From Sphingopyxis chilensis (GTDB lineage Bacteria; Pseudomonadota; Alphaproteobacteria; Sphingomonadales; Sphingomonadaceae): a DNA stretch of 64,000 nt. Where the stretch lies: the NCBI RefSeq assembly GCF_035930445.1, contig NZ_CP142394.1, positions 343,501 to 407,500 of the forward strand, written 5' to 3'. The first letter of the stretch is position 1, and every line of letters begins with the position of its first letter. The notes beneath the pieces are model-generated. The model saw only the letters and a program-made list of their open reading frames with translations, searched no databases and was not told the origin of the DNA. The translations under genes and the position numbers were made by a program. Shown in pieces: positions 55,659 to 63,370 of this stretch.

Positions 55659-56813
55659 ATGACCCCGATCGATCGCCGCGCGTTGATTGCTGGCGCTGGC
55701 TTTGCCGCCGCCATGGCGAGCGACGTGTTCGCTCAATCCACCCCGCGGCCGAAGGCGCGCGCGGGGAGGGGGGCGCCGCGCGAGCCCGACGCATCGGCGC
55801 GCCACCGCATCCGCTTTGCGGTCATCGGGCTCGACCATTCGCATATCTATGGCATGACCGACGCGCTGATCCGGGGCGGCGGCACGCTGGTGGCGATGCT
55901 CGCCGCCGATCCGGCGCAGGTCGCGCCGTTTCGCCGGCGCTACGGCGACGTAAAGGTTGCGCGCAGCGAGGCGGAGATTCTGGATGACCCCACGATACAA
56001 TTGGTCGCCAGCGCGTCGATTCCCGATCTGCGCGCGCCGTTGGGCATTCGGGTCATGCGTGCCGGCAAGGATTTCCTGGCCGACAAGCCCGGCATCACCG
56101 GCCTGAAACAGCTCGCCGCCGTGCGCGACGCGGTGCGCGAGACGCGGCGCAAGTTCGCGATCCTCTATTCCGAACGCTTCGAAGTGCGCGCAGCGGTCCG
56201 CGCGGGGGAGCTGGTCAAGGCGGGCGCGATCGGCCAGGTACTCCAGACCATCAACCTTGCGCCGCACCGGCTGAACGCACCGAGCCGCCCGGACTGGTTC
56301 TGGGACACCGCGCGCTACGGCGGCATCCTGACCGACATCGGCAGCCATCAGGCGGACCAGTTCCTCTTTTACACCGGATCGACGGAGGCCCGCGTCGTGG
56401 CGTCGCAGGCGGGCAATATGGCGATGCCCGACCGGCCGCAATTCGAGGATTTCGGCGACATGATGCTGAGCGGAAACGGCGGCACGGGTTATGTGCGGGT
56501 CGATTGGCACACGCCCGACGGCCTCCCGACCTGGGGCGACGGGCGGCTGTTCATCATCGGCACCGAGGGATCGATCGAGCTGCGCAAATATATCGACGTG
56601 GCGGGGCGGCCGGGCGGCAACCACCTGTTCCTGACCGACCGCAAGGGCGTGCAATATATGGATTGCAGCAAGGTCCCGTTGCCGTTCGGACCGCAGTTCG
56701 TCAGCGACGTCGTCGAACGTACCGATGTCGCGCAGGATCAGGCGCAGGCGTTGCTGGCGGCGGAACTGGTGCTGACCGCGCAGAAGAACGCCTTGCGTCC
56801 AGGCCGTGTCTGA
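55659..56813 (+). CDS. Tat-exported Gfo/Idh/MocA oxidoreductase (copy 2)
   Basis: A 384-residue paralogue with a Tat-like signal (DRRALIAGAGFAAAMASDVFA). FAVIGLDHSHIYGM replaces the classical GxGxxG, so cofactor binding may be altered. FLADKPGIT keeps the Lys, and GGILTDIGSHQADQFLFYTG carries the C-terminal His region. It starts 25 bases after copy 1, so the two are co-transcribed and may act in sequence on the same glycan product. Confidence 0.87.
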   Translation: MTPIDRRALIAGAGFAAAMASDVFAQSTPRPKARAGRGAPREPDASARHRIRFAVIGLDHSHIYGMTDALIRGGGTLVAMLAADPAQVAPFRRRYGDVKVARSEAEILDDPTIQLVASASIPDLRAPLGIRVMRAGKDFLADKPGITGLKQLAAVRDAVRETRRKFAILYSERFEVRAAVRAGELVKAGAIGQVLQTINLAPHRLNAPSRPDWFWDTARYGGILTDIGSHQADQFLFYTGSTEARVVASQAGNMAMPDRPQFEDFGDMMLSGNGGTGYVRVDWHTPDGLPTWGDGRLFIIGTEGSIELRKYIDVAGRPGGNHLFLTDRKGVQYMDCSKVPLPFGPQFVSDVVERTDVAQDQAQALLAAELVLTAQKNALRPGRV

Positions 56814-57020
56814 CTGGCATGAGCGGCGCGGGTGCGCCGCTTCTCGCCGTTTCGACCCGATGCCCTCAAGCGGGGTTTTCAGGTGATGCGCCGGCGTGCC
56901 GCCGCTCGACATGGGTTGTTTTCATGAATTATGGCGCAACCGGATTGCGAGATATGATTTATCGCATTATACAGTCATGCAAGCGCGATGGTTCAACGAT
57001 GCGCTACAAGGAAGGGGATG

Positions 57021-59855
57021 ATGATGAGCAAGGCGTCCAAAGCGGTCGTGTCGGTTTCGTTGCTGCCGCTGGTGGCGGGCCTGATGATTTCCGAAGCAGC
57101 CGCATCGGAAGGGCAGACGCGTCCGTCCGAAGCGATTTCGGGCGATGCGGTCGCATCGGCGGACCAGGCAAATAGCGATCCGCAGCCCGCCGGTTCGGAC
57201 GCGGAAATCGTTGTCACCGGAACGATTCGCCGGAGCCTTGAGGCGGCGGCCGAGATCAAGCGCGATTCGGTTCAGGTCGTGGATTCGATCGTTGCCGAGG
57301 AAATCGGCAAATTCCCCGACCCGACGACCGCCGCCGCGCTTCAGCGCGTGCCGGGGGTGCAGGTGACCGTGGGCGCCAACAACGAGATCACGGGCGTCGT
57401 GATCCGCGGGCTGGGCGATATTCTGACCACCCTCGACGGCCGCGAATTCTTTTCCACCACCGGCAGAACCTTTTCCTTTCAGGACCTTCCCGCCGAAGCC
57501 TTGTCGCGGGTCGACGTCATCAAATCCGCGACCGCCGACCTCATCGAGGGCGGGATTGCAGGCAACACCGACCTTCAGTTGAACAAGCCGTTCAAGTTTC
57601 GCGACCCGACGATCGTCGTCACCGCCCGCGGAAATTACGCGACCAATGTCGAAAAGCTCAATCCGCAGTTCGGGCTCCTCGCCACCGACCGCTGGGACAC
57701 CGGCATTGGCGAGATCGGCGCGCTGTTGAACGTCTCGTGGAGCCGCACCGACTATAACCGGCCTTATCTCTATGCCCCCGTCCGCCGTTCTACCGCGACG
57801 GCGCCGTTCAACTTGCCGGGCTATGCGTCGCAGAACGTCGCGGGCGGGCTCAATGAATATGGCTATTTCGAACGTCCGCAGGCGAATGCGGCGATCCAGT
57901 GGCAGGCGACGCCCGAACTCGAAATCTATTTCGACGGGCTTTACGCGGGCTATCGCGCGAAGCAGCAATCGGCCTTTGTCGAGGCCCAGTTGTTCAGCCC
58001 GGGCACGACGATCTCGAACCCTGTTACGAACGACAACTGCTTTCGCGCGCGCGTGAACCGTCAGGGCTTCAACCCGACATCGGCTGAGGTTGCACTGGGC
58101 GAGATCACCCCCGATCGCCCGACGGGCGGGTATTTCTTGCAGGACCTTTGCGAGCTCGACAGCGCGACCTATGGCAACACCACTTCGTTCGTCAGCACCC
58201 AGGCGCGCGATCAGAAGACCGACAATTACCTCTTTGGCGGCGGGTTCATTTTCGAACGGGGCCCGGGCCGCGTAAAATTCGACCTCGCATATCAGGAATC
58301 GACCTTCATCAATGAAGTGGTGATCGTCGATGTCGGCAAGCGGCTGGATGAGGTCGTGGTCGAAAGCAACGCCGGCATCGGGGCGCAGTATGAATTTACC
58401 GGAAATCCGCTGAACGACCCCACGGATTTCAGGCTCCGGAACGGGCTGAACCAGAATTTCAGTCGCGCGGACGGGTCGCTGTTCCAGGTACGCATGGACG
58501 CCGAGTTCGAGGTTGGGGGCTTGCTCGACCAGCTTCAGCTGGGCCTTCGCTTCGCCGATCGCGGCGCGACATCTAACCAGGCGCTCGTCAACCGCGCGGC
58601 ACCCGGCGGCGATTCGAATACGCTGCTCAGTTCACTGGATCTGCCGTCCGACTTCCTCATTGAAGTCCCCGGCATTCCCCGGCTGAACGGTGGTGCGCCC
58701 CGTTTGTCGCCCAATCCCGATTATCTGCGATCGGCTGAGGGGCGCGACCGGCTGCGCGAAATTTACGGCGTCGCGCTGGGCGACCCTGTTTATCAGCCGG
58801 AGCGGCGCTTCGACGCAAAGGAACGGACCTTCGCCGGCTATATTCAGGCGAAATATGAAGTCGAGCTTGGCGGGCCGCTCGTCCTCGATGGGGTTATCGG
58901 CGTCCGGCCGACGCTGACGGACCGGCAGATCGAAGGCGCGGGCGTGGTGAGCGGCGTGGTGACTCCGGTTCGTGCGAAGACGTCCGATATCGATATACTT
59001 CCCAATGCCAGCGCGCGTATCCAGTTCGGCGGCGGGCTGCAGGCCAGAGCGACCTATTCGAAAACGATCCGCCGCCCCGATTTCGGTTCGCTCAATCCGG
59101 GTTTGAGCTACATTGTGGCGACCAATCCGAACGTCCAGAATTCGGGATCGGCAGGCAATCCGAACCTGCGCCCGCAAAAGTCCGAAAGCTTCGACGCGAC
59201 GCTCGAATATTATTGGAAGAGCGGCTTCGTCGCTGTGGCGGGCTATTATCGCGACATCACGGATCGCGTCATCAGCGCACCGTCGCTCGAATTCATCGAC
59301 GGCATCGGATATAATATCACGCGTCCCCGCAACGTCGGCGAAGCGAAGCTCAAGGGAGTCGAAGTCAGCGGTCAGACCTTCTTCGATTTCCTGCCCGGCG
59401 CTCTGTCCGGCTTCGGCGTCTCGGGCAACTTCACCTATGCCGATTCCGAAGTCGGCGGCGACGACCGGCTTGCTGGCCTGCCGCTTCAGGGCGTCAGCAA
59501 ATATAATTTCAACGCCGGACTATTCTACGACAAGTTCGGTTTGTCGGCGCGTCTCGTCTACACCTATCGGTCGAGCTATTATGACGGCGACACGACCGGG
59601 CTCAATCTGGTTCGTCCCATCACCGACGCCGAACTGGCGGCCGGTGTCACCCCGACCAACCTGAACTATGTCCGCCCGGGCGGGCGCCTCGATTTCGGGA
59701 TCGGCTATGAGCTGAACGATAATCTGCGGGTCGATGTCGGCGGTACCAATATCCTAGGCAATAAATATCGCAGCTATTTCAACCCGACTGGGTTCAACCG
59801 CGATATCCGCTGGGACGACACGATCTACACCGCCGGGATCCGGGCACGCTTCTAA
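57021..59855 (+). CDS. TonB-dependent receptor (carbohydrate type)
   Basis: A 944-residue outer-membrane receptor: signal peptide to about residue 30, TonB-box-like AEIVVTGTIRRSLE, plug domain (FPDPTTAAALQRVPGVQV, VVIRGLGD), and a 22-strand barrel ending AGIRARF. The IRRSLEAAAEIKR opening is typical of sphingomonad and Caulobacter oligosaccharide receptors. Three ATGs in tandem (57018, 57021, 57024) follow AAGGAAG; 57021 gives the best spacing. It is the likely importer for products of the glycosidase and sulfatase. Confidence 0.93.
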   Translation: MMSKASKAVVSVSLLPLVAGLMISEAAASEGQTRPSEAISGDAVASADQANSDPQPAGSDAEIVVTGTIRRSLEAAAEIKRDSVQVVDSIVAEEIGKFPDPTTAAALQRVPGVQVTVGANNEITGVVIRGLGDILTTLDGREFFSTTGRTFSFQDLPAEALSRVDVIKSATADLIEGGIAGNTDLQLNKPFKFRDPTIVVTARGNYATNVEKLNPQFGLLATDRWDTGIGEIGALLNVSWSRTDYNRPYLYAPVRRSTATAPFNLPGYASQNVAGGLNEYGYFERPQANAAIQWQATPELEIYFDGLYAGYRAKQQSAFVEAQLFSPGTTISNPVTNDNCFRARVNRQGFNPTSAEVALGEITPDRPTGGYFLQDLCELDSATYGNTTSFVSTQARDQKTDNYLFGGGFIFERGPGRVKFDLAYQESTFINEVVIVDVGKRLDEVVVESNAGIGAQYEFTGNPLNDPTDFRLRNGLNQNFSRADGSLFQVRMDAEFEVGGLLDQLQLGLRFADRGATSNQALVNRAAPGGDSNTLLSSLDLPSDFLIEVPGIPRLNGGAPRLSPNPDYLRSAEGRDRLREIYGVALGDPVYQPERRFDAKERTFAGYIQAKYEVELGGPLVLDGVIGVRPTLTDRQIEGAGVVSGVVTPVRAKTSDIDILPNASARIQFGGGLQARATYSKTIRRPDFGSLNPGLSYIVATNPNVQNSGSAGNPNLRPQKSESFDATLEYYWKSGFVAVAGYYRDITDRVISAPSLEFIDGIGYNITRPRNVGEAKLKGVEVSGQTFFDFLPGALSGFGVSGNFTYADSEVGGDDRLAGLPLQGVSKYNFNAGLFYDKFGLSARLVYTYRSSYYDGDTTGLNLVRPITDAELAAGVTPTNLNYVRPGGRLDFGIGYELNDNLRVDVGGTNILGNKYRSYFNPTGFNRDIRWDDTIYTAGIRARF

Positions 59856-59866
59856 AAGGCAAATGA

Positions 59867-59901
59867 CCTTGGGCGTCGGTCGATATGACCGGCGTCCAAG
59901 G
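59867..59901. terminator. Hairpin between convergent TonB receptor and SARP-like genes
   Basis: 15-base arms CCTTGGGCGTCGGTC / GACCGGCGTCCAAGG with two G-U pairs and a 5-base loop. There is no good T tract, but the location just after two convergent genes fits a bidirectional terminator. Confidence 0.6.
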
Positions 59902-59933
59902 CTGGGCGCCGGCAAGTCGGTGAACATGAATTG

Positions 59934-61514
59934 CTAAGCCAGAAAGTCTCGAATGCGCTCGATTGCGCGCGCCCACGCAGGCTCCTTTTCGAGCAGGAGG
60001 TGATTGTGGCTTTCGAGCGCCACGAATTCGGCCTTCGGGATGCGCGCTGCGAGTTCGCGACCCGCGGCGAATGGTATTACCGCGTCGTCGCGCGCGTGTA
60101 GAACGAGCGTCGGCACCGAAACCTGCTCCAGCAGCGCGCGAACGTCGATGCGCGCAAAAGCCTCCTGCAGTCGCACCGCGTTGTCGGGCGAGGTCGACAT
60201 TCGCTGCAATTCGTTGAACCACCGATGATCGGCGGCGTTCGCGTCGGGAAAGAACAGGCTGGTGAACATCTGCCGGAAGGCGGGATTGTCCTGGCCCCAA
60301 CCCTGCCGCGTCAACGTCAGCATCGCCTCACGCCGCGCGATCTCCTCGGCCGATCCGCGCAGGCGCCATCCGGCCGCATAGCCACCGAAAAGGATCAATC
60401 TGCGAACCCGCTCGGGGTGCCGCACGGCATAGGCAATGGAAACGCTGCACCCTTGTGAAATCCCGAGGAGGTCGAAGCGATCGAGCCCAGCGGCATCGAC
60501 CACGCTCACAAGATCATCGACAAAGGCGTCGAACGAGATGTCGGCGGTGTTCCAGTCGGAGAGTCCGTTGGCGCGCTCATCATAACGCACGAGCCTGCGT
60601 TCGCGAATGATGGCGCGCAGCCAGTGCCGCCACATCGGACTTTCCCAGTCATAGTCGAGATGGTTGAGCCAGTTCGCGGTTTTCACGAGCGCAGGGCCTT
60701 CGCCGACTACCGAATAGGCGAGTCCCGTTCCGTCGGAGGCGGTGCAGAAGCGGACATGATGGGGGGGCAGCCGGGCGTCGGAATCATCCGTTTCAGTGAT
60801 ATTGGCTCCTCCAGCTGCGGCCGGGGCGCGCATCGCGGTCGGAACGGCGATCGCGGCCTCGTCGAGCTTGCGGACGCCCAGCGCACGCTGCGCGTCTGCT
60901 TCGCTACGCCGGCCGGTGCGATCGAGCAGGTCGATCAACGCAACGCGGGCGAGCGCATCATAAGGATCGATTTCCACCCATAGGCGCGCAACTTCGAGCG
61001 CGCGTTCGGGGTCGATCGGACGGCGGATCAGTTCGCGCAGGATCGCCGCCTGCCAGCGCCGGACATCCTCGCGCATCGCCGCCAGCCACGCTTGGTAACC
61101 GTCGCATCGCGGCAACTCGAGATCGGCCAGCAGCTCGCCCTGAAGTGCGGCGGCGCGGTTCAGGGCGACCGTGTCGATCTTGCGGATATCGTCGGTGCCG
61201 ACCGTGGCCAGCCGCCGCCAGTCGATGTCGATGTCCGAGCATTCGAGCCGAACCGTCTCGCGGTCTGCGACGAGCCGCGTCCGTTCGTCGTCCACGACAC
61301 CGCGCAGTTTGGACAGGCTCCACCGCAGCGCGCCGCGCGGATCGTCGGGAATATCCCACAGCATGCTGCACAGATGGTCGCGCCGCACCGCGCGGTCGGT
61401 GATCGCGAGATAGGCGAGCAGGGCGCGCGTCTTGCGCGAGGAGGGGAGCGCCACGGGCAGGCCGTCGCGCTCCAGTTCCATCGCGCGCAGCAGGTTGAGC
61501 GATACCGAGGTCAT
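59934..61514 (-). CDS. SARP-like regulator fused to an alpha/beta hydrolase
   Basis: 526 residues in three parts. Residues 1-100: OmpR-type winged helix (SSRKTRALLAYLAITDRAVRRDHLCSMLW, ALRWSLSKLRGVV). ~100-240: BTAD-type helical repeats (LELPRCDGYQAWLAAMREDVRRWQAAIL). ~255-526: alpha/beta hydrolase with nucleophile Ser in LGISQGCS, Asp in LHARDDAVIP and His in ESHNHLLL. Winged helix plus BTAD is the SARP build; the fused hydrolase may sense or destroy a small-molecule ligand (inference). The ATG at 61514 begins the first strand; the open frame upstream is noncoding. Divergent from 61660. Confidence 0.88.
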   Translation of the reverse strand: MTSVSLNLLRAMELERDGLPVALPSSRKTRALLAYLAITDRAVRRDHLCSMLWDIPDDPRGALRWSLSKLRGVVDDERTRLVADRETVRLECSDIDIDWRRLATVGTDDIRKIDTVALNRAAALQGELLADLELPRCDGYQAWLAAMREDVRRWQAAILRELIRRPIDPERALEVARLWVEIDPYDALARVALIDLLDRTGRRSEADAQRALGVRKLDEAAIAVPTAMRAPAAAGGANITETDDSDARLPPHHVRFCTASDGTGLAYSVVGEGPALVKTANWLNHLDYDWESPMWRHWLRAIIRERRLVRYDERANGLSDWNTADISFDAFVDDLVSVVDAAGLDRFDLLGISQGCSVSIAYAVRHPERVRRLILFGGYAAGWRLRGSAEEIARREAMLTLTRQGWGQDNPAFRQMFTSLFFPDANAADHRWFNELQRMSTSPDNAVRLQEAFARIDVRALLEQVSVPTLVLHARDDAVIPFAAGRELAARIPKAEFVALESHNHLLLEKEPAWARAIERIRDFLA

Positions 61515-61558
61515 CTTGCCCCCCGAGGTGACCGTGGAAAATAGCAAATCCGCGCGCT

Positions 61559-61606
61559 CACGGCAATTCACACGCTTTTTACCACGGCGCTTGCCACGAC
61601 CGGGTC
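61559..61606 (+). promoter_or_regulatory. Four 12-base direct repeats (CACG..) in the divergent promoter
   Basis: CACGGC, CACGCT, CACGGC and CACGAC begin at 61559, 61571, 61583 and 61595, exactly 12 bases apart. SARP regulators bind short direct repeats spaced about one helical turn. This array lies 45 bases upstream of the divergent SARP-like start and 54 bases before the small peptide gene. Confidence 0.6.
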
Positions 61607-61659
61607 TCAAGAGGGGCCATCGGCGGCCCCGACCGCCTTTGCAAACGAGGAGTATCGAC

Positions 61660-61761
61660 ATGAGGAATAACGACTTCCCAATCGCGCCGATGATGGGGGC
61701 GCTTCTGGTTGCCGTACTGAGCAGCTTGCTGATCGTCGGCAGCGCCACCGCAGTCGCCTGA
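61660..61761 (+). CDS. 33-residue single-helix membrane peptide
   Basis: MRNNDFPIAPMMGALLVAVL then SSLLIVGSATAVA: a short polar start and one membrane helix. GAGGAG lies 8 bases before the ATG. It is the first gene downstream of the direct-repeat promoter and ends 22 bases before the diiron gene. I do not recognise a family. It could be a small membrane anchor or a precursor peptide; both are inference. Confidence 0.6.
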   Translation: MRNNDFPIAPMMGALLVAVLSSLLIVGSATAVA

Positions 61762-61783
61762 GCGCGCGGCAAGGAGATCGACC

Positions 61784-62695
61784 ATGTATCTCGACGCAGC
61801 GTTCAAGAGCGCCGTCGCCGCATCGCAGCGGGCGCCGTGGCAGATCGAGGACGTCATCGGAGACGATGACGTCCTCGATTTCTCGCGACCCTTTCTGCCC
61901 GAAGCGCTGGCGCGCACGTCGTCGCTCACCGCGCTCGACGCCGATGAGCGGTTGCTGGTCAATCATATCCGTGCGCACGAATATCTGGGCATCTTCGGGC
62001 TGGTCGAGGAATTCATCCTGCCGTTCGTCCTCGATCATGCCCGGCCGCAGCTTGGCGACGACGATGACCGGACCCGCGCACTGCTTCAGTTCGCGAGCGA
62101 GGAAGCCAAGCATATCCAGCTGTTCAAGCGCTTTCACACCGCCTTTGAGGCTGGGTTCGGCCACGCTTGCCCGCTTATCGGTCCACCGGCGGAAGTCGCG
62201 CGCGTGGTGCTGGGTCACGATCCCCTGTCGGTGGCGCTGACGGTGCTGCAGATCGAATGGATGACGCAGGCCCATTATGTCGAAAGCGTCCGCGGCGACC
62301 CCGATCTCGATCCGCTGTTCAAGAGTCTTCTTCGCCATCACTGGATCGAGGAGGCGATGCACGCGCGGCTCGATACGCTGATGGTCGAGGCGCTTGCGCA
62401 GGGCCGCGATGCCGACGCGATCGAAAGCGCGTTCGCGGGCTATCTCGAAATCGTCGCCTATCTCGACGCGGGGCTCGCCGCCCAGACCGAAATCAACCTC
62501 GGCATATTCGAGCGGGCTGCGGGCCGGACACTCGACAGCGCCGGCCATGGCGAATTTCTCGCCGGACAGCGGCAGGCGGCGCGCTGGACCTTCCTCGGTT
62601 CGGGCATGTCCCATCCCCGGTTCCGCGCCACCCTCGGCCAGATCGCACCCGCCGCATTGGCTAGGCTGGATGCCGTCGCGCCTGCATATTTCTGA
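61784..62695 (+). CDS. AurF-like diiron oxygenase/ferritin-like protein
   Basis: A 303-residue helical protein with a complete carboxylate-bridged diiron ligand set: E66 in RAHEYLG, E107-x-x-H110 in SEEAKH, E158 in QIEWMTQAHY, and E190-x-x-H193 in EEAMH. The spacing fits ferritin-like diiron oxygenases of the AurF (N-oxygenase) group, though hydroxylase or peroxidase activity is equally possible. It is cytoplasmic. Co-directional with the small peptide gene and osmC-like gene. Confidence 0.82.
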   Translation: MYLDAAFKSAVAASQRAPWQIEDVIGDDDVLDFSRPFLPEALARTSSLTALDADERLLVNHIRAHEYLGIFGLVEEFILPFVLDHARPQLGDDDDRTRALLQFASEEAKHIQLFKRFHTAFEAGFGHACPLIGPPAEVARVVLGHDPLSVALTVLQIEWMTQAHYVESVRGDPDLDPLFKSLLRHHWIEEAMHARLDTLMVEALAQGRDADAIESAFAGYLEIVAYLDAGLAAQTEINLGIFERAAGRTLDSAGHGEFLAGQRQAARWTFLGSGMSHPRFRATLGQIAPAALARLDAVAPAYF

Positions 62696-62735
62696 TCAAC
62701 CGAATTTTTAAAGAGCAACAAAAAGGAGTTAAAAA

Positions 62736-63299
62736 ATGGTCGCAACCACCACCTACGCCGACATCAATGGCCTCGATCTGGGCGCGCTCGGCGCGATGGT
62801 CGACAGCATCCGCGAGGATGCCGCCCAAGGGATCGTGCGGTTCCGCGTCAAGACGCGCTGGACCGGCCAGACGCGCAGCGAGACGACGATCGAAGGCTAT
62901 GAGTTTGCCGGCGAACATGTCGGACGCCGCTTCAAGATCGTCGCCGACGAACCGAGCGAGCTCATGGGCCAGAATACGGCGCCCAATCCGCAGGAACTTT
63001 TGATGACCGCGCTCAATGCCTGCATGATGGTGGGCTATGTGGCCAACGCCGCGCTGCAAGGCATCGAACTCGACGCGGTCGAGATCGAAACCCACGGCCA
63101 GCTTGATCTTCGCGGCTTTCTGGGTCTCGACGACAATGTGTCGCCCGGATACCGCGAGCTCGATTATACCGTGCGCATCGGCGGGACGGGCACAGCCGAG
63201 CAGTTCGACGCCATCCACCAGGCGGTGATGAAGACGTCGCCCAATTTTTTCAACCTCAACCAGCCGATCCGCATGAACGGCCGGCTGGAAATTCTCTGA
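62736..63299 (+). CDS. OsmC-like protein lacking the resolving cysteine
   Basis: A 187-residue OsmC/Ohr-fold protein. The first conserved Cys is C96 in LLMTALNACMMVGY. The second family Cys position reads Ser in MKTSPNFFNL, so the classical two-Cys peroxidase cycle cannot operate unchanged. RFRVKTRWTG and LGLDDNVSPGYRELDYTVRI are family strands. A strong AAGGAG precedes the ATG. Likely reacts with an organic peroxide or electrophile; the partner is unknown. Confidence 0.88.
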   Translation: MVATTTYADINGLDLGALGAMVDSIREDAAQGIVRFRVKTRWTGQTRSETTIEGYEFAGEHVGRRFKIVADEPSELMGQNTAPNPQELLMTALNACMMVGYVANAALQGIELDAVEIETHGQLDLRGFLGLDDNVSPGYRELDYTVRIGGTGTAEQFDAIHQAVMKTSPNFFNLNQPIRMNGRLEIL

Positions 63300-63323
63300 T
63301 CGCTTTTGCCGATCGGCTCGTCA

Positions 63324-63348
63324 CCGGGCGTGCGCTCTGCACGCCCGG
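63324..63348 (+). other. Perfect 10-bp hairpin between osmC-like and TPR genes
   Basis: CCGGGCGTGC - GCTCT - GCACGCCCGG. No T tract follows, so it may be a weak terminator or an mRNA-processing or stabilising hairpin separating the last gene from the rest of the operon. Confidence 0.6.
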
Positions 63349-63370
63349 CAACCACTGGAAAGTCACGACA

